Assembly: GCA_029558215.1 (NCBI GenBank)
Contig: JAKQFZ010000607.1
Location: 1-10,018 of the forward strand
Direction: 5' to 3'
Source: Candidatus Omnitrophota bacterium
GTDB lineage: Bacteria; Hinthialibacterota; Hinthialibacteria; JAKQFZ01
DNA length: 10,018 nucleotides
This document shows, piece by piece, positions 1 through 5,874 of the stretch. Made by a program: the position numbers and the translations under genes. The notes beneath the pieces are model-generated. The model ran no database searches. It had not been told where the DNA came from and saw only the letters and a list, made by a program, of their open reading frames with translations. How positions within the stretch are numbered: position 1 is the stretch's first letter; each line of letters opens with the position of its first letter.

Positions 1-782
1 TCGCAGATGCACGGGACTTGTTGACCAAAGCTCTGGATCGGATCAAAGAGGTGGATCCAAGCCATCAGATCGTGGCGTCGGACATGGTGACTCAGCTGGA
101 GACCACGTACCAGACGACTCTGACGGATATCACGCGTCGGGTGCCCGTGCTGTTTACGGAAGGCCGAAGTCTCAGCGACCAGGGCAAGGCGCAGAAGAAT
201 CTTGAAACACTCAATCAGGCGTTGGCCAAGTGGGAAGCAGTGGCAAAGCTCAATCCTGAATACCAGAATATCCAGGCCGAGTTGCGTTCACTCAATGAAG
301 TCATTGCCTCGTTGTCCGGCGAGCAGGTTGCCTCGGAAGCCAAACAGAGAATTGAGCGTGCCAAACAGGCGCTTCAGGAACTTGAAGAAGCCATCAAACA
401 AGAGGATTTCGAGCGCTATCAGAAATCCCGCAACGATGGGGTGGAGCATTGTGCCTTCATCCGAGGTTTGACGGCATCGGGCTTGGATGCGCTCAAGAGT
501 GAAGCCGTACAGCTGGAACGGCAACTGCGCCAGACGCAGTTTCCACCGCCCGTGGACGACTGGGAGTTGGTCATGATTACCGAGAGACCCTCCATGGGGA
601 AAACGGAATACCAGGTTCGGCTGAAGAAGAAGGGGTCGATCACTACGGTTGACATTGCGGAAGGAGATCGAGATTCTGCGAGTGGGTTGACTGTGGTGGA
701 AGTAGATCGAGAAAACAAGGCCTTTGTCTGGGTGAGAAAACCAGATCACCGCAAGACAAAGTTGACCTTGAAAGGCGAATAG
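1..782 (+). CDS. Helical/TPR-like protein with C-terminal PilP/GspC-like domain (5' end missing)
   Basis: The frame is open from the first complete codon at base 3 to the TAG at 780-782, so the start lies upstream; the TTG at 18 is probably internal. About 259 residues are visible. The first two thirds are predicted alpha-helical, with a TPR-like pair near 216-290 (ALAKWEAVAKLNPEYQ) and a charged coiled-coil-like stretch at about 330-420. After a short proline hinge (FPPPVDDW, about 540-563) comes a beta-rich tail of about 75 residues with the pattern short-strand, GS, VDIAEGD, then GLTVVEVD and a final strand. This resembles the homology-region domain of PilP and GspC, which binds the periplasmic N-domains of secretins. 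The next gene, 34 bases downstream, is a secretin, which fits a PilP-like position. I infer an inner-membrane or periplasmic assembly component of a pilus or secretion machine. Any membrane anchor would lie outside the window. The family call is tentative; that the gene is real is much more certain. Confidence 0.72.
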   Translation, partial: ADARDLLTKALDRIKEVDPSHQIVASDMVTQLETTYQTTLTDITRRVPVLFTEGRSLSDQGKAQKNLETLNQALAKWEAVAKLNPEYQNIQAELRSLNEVIASLSGEQVASEAKQRIERAKQALQELEEAIKQEDFERYQKSRNDGVEHCAFIRGLTASGLDALKSEAVQLERQLRQTQFPPPVDDWELVMITERPSMGKTEYQVRLKKKGSITTVDIAEGDRDSASGLTVVEVDRENKAFVWVRKPDHRKTKLTLKGE

Positions 783-802
783 AATCAGAATTCTAGATTG
801 TC

Positions 803-808
803 GGAGGA
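803..808 (+). promoter_or_regulatory. Strong Shine-Dalgarno of the secretin gene
   Basis: GGAGGA lies 8 bases before the ATG at 817, which is near-ideal spacing. It fixes the secretin start and lies in the 34-base gap after the preceding gene. There is no room for a separate terminator in that gap, so the two genes are probably co-transcribed. Confidence 0.8.
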
Positions 809-816
809 TCGAGTAG

Positions 817-3800
817 ATGAGTCCAAAGAGCTTCAGGCTCCATCGTGTTCATGGAAGCATTGCTGGGCTGCTGGCGTTCTGCATTATTGCCACTCTGTCG
901 GTGATGGTAACCGGCGCATTTGGGGAAGGGCAGTCCGGTACATCAGATGCCGCAGCTGCCATCTCTCAGACGCAGCAGCATTCTGCCGCACAGATCCCTC
1001 AGGGACAGGACACTGCCCAGGAATCGGCCGCGACCCCTGTAGATCCTGAGAAGACCTTTGAACAGGGTTTGCAATGCTACCAGAATAAGGACTTCGCAGG
1101 TGCGCTTCAGCACTTCAACAGCGTATTGTCTGTGGACGGTGCGCATTCGGGCGCTCTCAAGTACCAGAAGCTGGCGCAAAAAGGTCTCTCGGCCACTCGT
1201 CAGAAGCCGGTTGTTTTGGTTCAGGAAAGCGAACCGACTGTGGAAGTGGCACAGGACACAACCCCGTCTCAGGCACAAGCACTCTACCGCGAGGGAGTCA
1301 CCCTTTACAAACAGCGCCAATACGGCGAAGCCAAGGACAAATTCACCGAATCGCTTGCCCTTGTCTCTGACTCCAGGCAAGCGCAGCAGTATCTGGCCAA
1401 AACAGAAAAGGCCATCGCTGATGAGGAAGTTCGCAAGACCGTGGCTGCCCAGAAACAGGCTGAGATGGAAGCCCAGCAACGAGCGCTGGAAGACGCTCAA
1501 AAGCAGGAGTCCGAGATCGCTTCCATGATGCAGCAGGGGCAGGAGCAGTTAAGTGCTGGCGATTACGACGCCGCTCTGAAGACTTTTGCAGCAGTGCTGG
1601 AAAGAAATCCCCGACATTCCAAAGCAGTCTCCTATCAGAAGCAGGCTACAACTCTTCAGCAGAAACAACAGGAAAGCCTGGCAAAAGCGCGGGAAACGGA
1701 AGAGAAGACCAAGAAAGAAGAAGAGATTCGAAGCCTTGTTGCCACGGGTGAAGGCTTTATGGAGACCAAGGAATTCGAGAAGGCGATTGAAGCCTATCAA
1801 CAAGCCCGAGTCCTCGATCCGGACAACTACAAACTCTACAGTTATGTTCTGAAAGCTGAACAGGCCAAACAGAAAACCGAGGAAGCCGAACAGAAATCTG
1901 AGCGCGAAAAAGAAAGGCAGGAAGCGCTGGCTCAGGCACGTCAGCAGGAACAGGCTCAGCAGGAGAGACGGCAGGCACTGGATTCCCTTATCTCCTCCGG
2001 CAGGGCAAATATGCGCCAAGGGCAGATCGAACAGGCCATCACGGACTTGGAGAAGGCGCAGGAAATGGATCCTGAGAACGCCGATGCCACAACGTTGCTG
2101 GCTCGTGCCAGGCAGGAAAAGGATGCGCAGTTGCAGCGTCAACAGGAACAAGCGCGTCTGGAGCAAGAGCAGCAGGAAACCTTAAAGGCCCAAGAGCAGG
2201 AAATGGCAAGGCAAGCCGAATTGGCACAGCAGTTCAATGAAGCTTTGTCTTTGTATCAGCAGAAGGATTTTGGCGCTGCCCGCGAACGGTTCACGGCTCT
2301 TCTGGAAACGGATGCCAACTATCCGAAAGCAAACCGATATCTTGAACTCGCCAGAGCGGGTGAGGAAAACGAACGTCGTCTTCTGGCCTCTCGCGAAACC
2401 GAACTGGAAAAAGCCCGACAGCGTGAAGAGGAGGTTGCACGACGGGCTGCCATCGAGCAGAACTATTCTGACGGTTTGGCTGCCTTCAAGGCGCGTGACT
2501 ACGAGGCGGCAATAGCCCATTTTGAGGGTGTTCTTGAGATTCAGGCGGATCATCGGGGTGCTGGCAGGTATCTGAACAAGGCGCAAGTGGCTTTGGAAGA
2601 GCAGCAGCTCGAGAGTACTCCAACGCTTGTGGTGAGCGAACCAGAGTCCACAGGCGGTCTCCTGATCGCAGCCACCGAACCTGAAACCGCGACCGTAGTC
2701 GAATCGGTGCAGACTGTACCCGAACAGAAAGAGGAACGGCCGCTCCCCGTTCAACCTTTCATTGAGCCTTTCACAATCGTCCAGTCCGAGATCGTTGTTC
2801 CTGAACCATCACTGCCCCCGGCGGTTGAACCTCCCGTGGCCACCACCCAAGAGAGAGTTCAAGAGACGGTCAGTGAACCCCCTGTTCCGCAACCAGAGGC
2901 GCAACCGATCGAACCCGCTTCGACGACCGAATCCGTTCCCGCTCCTGATGTAGGGCGTGATGAGCGAATCCAACAGCATCTGAGTCTGGGCAAATCCTAC
3001 CTCGAAGGCAAACTCTTCGAGGAGGCAAAGAAAGAGTTTGCCGCGGCGCTGCAGTTGGATCCCCAGAATTCCGAAGTGGCCGGTCTGGTTGCACAGTGTG
3101 AGTCTGAAATCCAAGCCAAGCAGGCCACTGAGGCTGCAAAGATGGAACGTGCCAAGACGGTCACCGAAGACACGGCGAAGGCACAGGCTGCAGAACTCAC
3201 ACAAAAAGGCAGAGACGAGTATGCACAGGGTAACGTCATCAAGGCCGTTGAGTATTTCCAGGAAGCTTTTGATCTAGATCCGAACAATACTGACGCTGAG
3301 AACTTTCTCAAGATTACAAAAGAAGAATACGCTCAGGCTGTCGAGAAACAGAAGACGACACAGAAGCAAAAGGAAAAGGACGCAGAATATGACAAGCAAT
3401 TGTCTCAGCTGATCCCCTCACTGAGCTTTGTGGATTCACCAATCGGCGAGGTGTTGAACCTGTTGGCAACTCTGACTGGGCTCAACATCGTTGCGGGTGA
3501 AGGTGTGGATGGCGTCGTGACCTTCAACATCAAAGAGAAGACAGTGGGAGAGGCGCTTGCTCTGATCCTGAAGCCCAATGGCTATGTCTATGAGCGTGAT
3601 GGGGTGGATATCATCGTGCGTCCCAATCTGACCACGAGGATCTTCCAACTTCAGCCTGACGCCTACAAGAAACTGGAACAAGTGCTCTACGATCCGAACA
3701 ACGTCACGGATCCGGCGCTCAGTCTGCAGCAGATCCTCTACGGTGATATGCGAAAACCGAATGTTCCAGGCAAGTCGCTTCGGCTCAATCCCAGAACCAT

Positions 3801-5421
3801 GCAGCTGATTGTGACCGACACCCAGGAGAACATACAGAAGGTCGAGGAGTTTCTGCGCAACATTCCAGAACTTGTTCAGACGGCAAGTCCTTTGGTTACA
3901 CGGCTTTTCGCTCTGAATCCGGACATCGCCAAGCGACTGTACGATATCATCGAACTCATGTTGTACGAGGGTCAAAAGCCTCAAGCCATCCCTCAGGGTG
4001 AGGAAGGACGTCAGTTGCTTCTGGAGAAGGATACGAACGTTCTGATCGTCAAGGACACCGAGGACAACATTCAGAAGGTGGAGGAGATTCTCAAGGATCA
4101 AGCCATCCTGGAACGTCTTCAAAGAGAAGAACTGGTGGCGCGACGGTTCAAGGTTTCTACCGAGGATGACTTGACGGAAGATGGCCGAATTCGTCGCAGC
4201 AATGAAGTCAAGAGTGTTGAGGAACTTCTCAAGACAATGCTGTACACAACAGAGGGTCGTGAGGAGTCCATTGCCAAAGGTCGCCGGATGTATCCGAACT
4301 ATGATCAGGGGACGATCGATATTGTTGACACGCCCGATAACGTGAAGAAAGTAGAGCGCTTTCTTGCGAGTGTTCGTGGCGAGTCGCAGGACATGAAAAT
4401 CTTCCCAATCAAGCACGCGGATGTGGATGCACTGACACGCCGGCTGAATACATTCTCCGGAAGAAGAATTCAGGGAGAGACGGACTACGATTACGACGAT
4501 CGTTTCGACAACCAGCAGAGGATTCCCTCCCGAATCATTCCCGTTCCGGAATCACACATGATCATCATTCGAGCGACGGGGCCGGCCCTGGATATGTTCA
4601 CCAACCTGGTGGAGATTCTTGATGTGGCTCCCGAGCAGGTGGAAATCGAGACCCGACTGATTGAGGTCGGCCTGAAAGACCTTCGCCAGATGGGCATAGA
4701 CTGGACATTGACGAATCTTGGCGAAGAGGGACTGCATCCTGGTCGGCATGATGGTTCCGAGCGAAGTCAGCTGGATATTGGCATGATCAACCAGTTCGTT
4801 CCCGATGGGATGAACCTGGCGTTTCAGATTCTTGGAGAGACCGAATTGGAGACGATGCTCACATTGCTCAGCCGTGCTGAGTCAGTGAACGTCCTTTCTG
4901 CTCCCAAACTGGTCACTCTGAGTTCTCCAGGGGACACGAATCCGTCCATTGACATTACGACCTCGGTTCCCTTTATTGACAGTGCCGAGGTGGATACCCA
5001 TGCCACGGACACAGCCGCCGACGATACCGTCATATTCAACTATTCGACCGAAGATGTTGGTATCACGATGGAAGTCAATCCCGTTGTCAGTGGTGATGGA
5101 TCGATCATCATGAACGTCAATCCTGTGGTGAGTGTTCTTTCAGGGCGTTTGCCTGTCGTGACCGGAGTGCCAGGAGCGGTGCCGGAGTTAGGCCAGCCCA
5201 TCATTGACACCCGAACGGCGAGCACCCGAGTGCGCATCCGAGACGGAGAGACAATCGTCATCGGTGGTCTGATTCGGGAAGAAGAGAGCAGTACCGAATC
5301 ACGGGTGCCATTCCTCAGCAGCATTCCGAAAATCGGAGTCCTCTTCAAGGACACGAAAACGGAAAAAGACAAACGAACGCTGCTGATCTTTGTGACGGCA
5401 CGTATTCTGAAGATGGACTGA
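817..5421 (+). CDS. Giant TPR-containing secretin (type II secretion / type IV pilus outer-membrane channel)
   Basis: A 1534-residue protein, two to three times the usual secretin length. Residues 1-36 look like a signal peptide: basic start, hydrophobic core at about 14-31, possible cleavage after AFG, no lipobox. Residues 80-600 hold seven TPR-like hairpins beginning near 80, 153, 234, 304, 388, 468 and 546; two more begin near 718 and 793. Long charged Q/E/K/R-rich helices separate most of them. Residues 600-715 are a Pro/Glu/Val-rich linker. An STN (N0) domain lies at 867-937, N1-like domains at about 939-1013, 1026-1094, 1107-1184 and 1193-1270, and the secretin barrel at 1273-1534. Barrel marks are VEIETRLIEV, LSAPKLVTL, VGITMEVNPVV, DGETIVIGGLI and VPFLSSIPKIGVLF. 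There is no AMIN domain of the PilQ type and no obvious pilotin-binding tail. Members form multimeric outer-membrane channels. The PilP-like gene upstream supports a pilus or secretion role, but the sequence cannot tell which, so no symbol is given. Confidence 0.95.
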   Translation: MSPKSFRLHRVHGSIAGLLAFCIIATLSVMVTGAFGEGQSGTSDAAAAISQTQQHSAAQIPQGQDTAQESAATPVDPEKTFEQGLQCYQNKDFAGALQHFNSVLSVDGAHSGALKYQKLAQKGLSATRQKPVVLVQESEPTVEVAQDTTPSQAQALYREGVTLYKQRQYGEAKDKFTESLALVSDSRQAQQYLAKTEKAIADEEVRKTVAAQKQAEMEAQQRALEDAQKQESEIASMMQQGQEQLSAGDYDAALKTFAAVLERNPRHSKAVSYQKQATTLQQKQQESLAKARETEEKTKKEEEIRSLVATGEGFMETKEFEKAIEAYQQARVLDPDNYKLYSYVLKAEQAKQKTEEAEQKSEREKERQEALAQARQQEQAQQERRQALDSLISSGRANMRQGQIEQAITDLEKAQEMDPENADATTLLARARQEKDAQLQRQQEQARLEQEQQETLKAQEQEMARQAELAQQFNEALSLYQQKDFGAARERFTALLETDANYPKANRYLELARAGEENERRLLASRETELEKARQREEEVARRAAIEQNYSDGLAAFKARDYEAAIAHFEGVLEIQADHRGAGRYLNKAQVALEEQQLESTPTLVVSEPESTGGLLIAATEPETATVVESVQTVPEQKEERPLPVQPFIEPFTIVQSEIVVPEPSLPPAVEPPVATTQERVQETVSEPPVPQPEAQPIEPASTTESVPAPDVGRDERIQQHLSLGKSYLEGKLFEEAKKEFAAALQLDPQNSEVAGLVAQCESEIQAKQATEAAKMERAKTVTEDTAKAQAAELTQKGRDEYAQGNVIKAVEYFQEAFDLDPNNTDAENFLKITKEEYAQAVEKQKTTQKQKEKDAEYDKQLSQLIPSLSFVDSPIGEVLNLLATLTGLNIVAGEGVDGVVTFNIKEKTVGEALALILKPNGYVYERDGVDIIVRPNLTTRIFQLQPDAYKKLEQVLYDPNNVTDPALSLQQILYGDMRKPNVPGKSLRLNPRTMQLIVTDTQENIQKVEEFLRNIPELVQTASPLVTRLFALNPDIAKRLYDIIELMLYEGQKPQAIPQGEEGRQLLLEKDTNVLIVKDTEDNIQKVEEILKDQAILERLQREELVARRFKVSTEDDLTEDGRIRRSNEVKSVEELLKTMLYTTEGREESIAKGRRMYPNYDQGTIDIVDTPDNVKKVERFLASVRGESQDMKIFPIKHADVDALTRRLNTFSGRRIQGETDYDYDDRFDNQQRIPSRIIPVPESHMIIIRATGPALDMFTNLVEILDVAPEQVEIETRLIEVGLKDLRQMGIDWTLTNLGEEGLHPGRHDGSERSQLDIGMINQFVPDGMNLAFQILGETELETMLTLLSRAESVNVLSAPKLVTLSSPGDTNPSIDITTSVPFIDSAEVDTHATDTAADDTVIFNYSTEDVGITMEVNPVVSGDGSIIMNVNPVVSVLSGRLPVVTGVPGAVPELGQPIIDTRTASTRVRIRDGETIVIGGLIREEESSTESRVPFLSSIPKIGVLFKDTKTEKDKRTLLIFVTARILKMD
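1054..3306 (+). repeat. Nine TPR-like hairpins in the periplasmic half of the secretin
   Basis: This is a protein-level repeat. Each unit is a helix pair with the pattern small/G-x-x-x-[FLY]-x-x-x-[DE][FY]-x-x-A-[IL]-x-x-[FY], often ending in DP or NP (for example LDPDN, MDPEN, LDPQN, LDPNN). Successive units begin about 70-84 residues apart rather than every 34, because a charged helix rich in Gln, Glu, Lys and Arg is inserted between them. The Pro/Glu/Val-rich linker at about 2614-2960 interrupts the series after unit seven. Units at about 1750-1827 and 3184-3297 are the clearest TPR matches. The DNA itself is diverged, so this is an old duplication series. Confidence 0.75.
3631..4626 (+). 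repeat. Four tandem N1-like (secretin N / NolW-type) domains
   Basis: Four consecutive modules start with a strand such as TRIFQL, TRLFAL, ARRFKV and MKIFPI. They end with a strand-helix element: IVTDTQENIQKVEEFL, IVKDTEDNIQKVEEIL, IVDTPDNVKKVERFL and, more diverged, IIIRATGPALDMFTNLVEIL. The first two end elements (3811-3855 and 4048-4092) are also similar in DNA, consistent with a more recent internal duplication. In known secretins such domains stack as rings in the periplasm and contact GspC or PilP-type partners. The fourth module carries a long acidic loop (about 4474-4518). Confidence 0.8.
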
Positions 5422-5459
5422 TCCCAGGACGATCTGGTCTTGATTTTGCGCGGGTGAGG

Positions 5460-5500
5460 TTTGGGCTTGACTTCAAGTCCGAAGTGCTCTAGTTTTGTAT
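5460..5500 (+). terminator. Candidate terminator hairpin after the secretin gene
   Basis: The arm 5460-5469 (TTTGGGCTTG) pairs with 5474-5483 (CAAGTCCGAA) across the four-base loop ACTT. This gives a 10-bp stem with two G-U wobbles in RNA. A T-rich stretch (TTTTGTATT) follows from 5493. The T-tract starts about nine bases after the stem, which is too far for a textbook intrinsic terminator, so this could instead be a 3'-end stabilising structure. Its place 38 bases after the secretin stop supports a role at the end of that transcript. Confidence 0.35.
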
Positions 5501-5531
5501 TGTAGTTGTCCCCGAGTGTTTGTTCAAGAAA

Positions 5532-5545
5532 CTGCCTACGGGCAG
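5532..5545 (+). other. RNA hairpin with UNCG-class tetraloop
   Basis: CTGCC (5532-5536) and GGCAG (5541-5545) form a perfect 5-bp stem closed by C(TACG)G, an UNCG-type loop known to be unusually stable in RNA. The flanking TTCA and TGAA can add an outer helix beyond an internal loop. No T-tract follows, so it is not an intrinsic terminator by itself. It may mark a 3' end, a processing site, or part of a leader RNA. Confidence 0.4.
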
Positions 5546-5874
5546 CTGAATTTGCACACAAGTAACAACCTCACAATCTCCAGGGGCTTTACTGTCGGCA
5601 AATCTTGACACAGGATTCATCATTGAACTCTGCATCCCCGATGAGTGAGAAGGGGAATCACCAGGAGAAGGAACCGTTGCACCAAATGATCTGACAGAAG
5701 GGAAGTAACGATTTACTCGTCTCCCGACACTCCATCTGGATATACTCCAGCCAGCGAGAGCACGCTTTCCACAGTACGAGATAGTGAGCACTGAGGTACA
5801 GATAACCCACTGCAAAAGAGGCAAGGTTCCACGGAGATAAGGTTCGATACAGAGCGACTTTTCCCGAGACAGGC

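Larger units (their letters stand above)
5422..5874. other. 453-base gap between secretin and polA; no convincing gene
   Basis: No + strand frame here has a credible start, Shine-Dalgarno and length. The first 130 bases hold hairpins listed separately, plus a weaker one (AGGAC at 5426-5430 with GTCTT at 5437-5441, followed by GATTTT). Another possible stem pairs GGGA (5700-5703) with TCCC (5722-5725) around ACGA/TCGT. Promoter-like pieces are TTGACA at 5605-5610, without a good -10 at normal spacing, and TATACT at 5741-5746, without a good -35. A promoter for polA-coaE-rho is expected here but cannot be placed with confidence. I tested the gap by eye for tRNA, tmRNA, SRP RNA and RNase P RNA hallmarks and found none. 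Confidence 0.6.

Noticed and set aside
1440..2250. Apparent low-complexity CAG/GAG-rich repeats that could suggest a satellite or CRISPR-like array.
   Set aside because: They encode Gln/Glu-rich helical linkers in frame, with no constant repeat unit or spacer length.
943..2754. Several long minus-strand frames antisense to the TPR region, giving Leu/Phe-rich products.
   Set aside because: They arise because Gln, Glu and Lys codons on the + strand read as Leu, Leu/Phe and Phe codons on the other strand. They are not genes.
3436..4416. A 326-codon minus-strand open frame antisense to the secretin.
   Set aside because: It lies wholly inside the N-domain region of a gene with clear family motifs, and its product shows no recognisable motif. 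It reflects codon bias of the + strand gene.
5467..5495. TTGACT with TAGTTT 17 bases later as a promoter.
   Set aside because: The -10 match is only 3 of 6, and TTGACT is part of a 10-bp hairpin, which explains the sequence better.
5605..5636. A perfect TTGACA suggesting a sigma-70 promoter for polA.
   Set aside because: At 16-18 bases downstream there is no TATAAT-like box (CTCTGC or TCTGCA), so I do not call a promoter there.
5741..5746. TATACT as a -10 box.
   Set aside because: No -35-like hexamer at 16-18 bases upstream and no TGn extension; reported only as a note on the gap.
5839..5856. GGTTCGATAC resembling a tRNA T-arm.
   Set aside because: The flanking bases do not pair into a five-base stem, and no acceptor or anticodon arms can be built around it.
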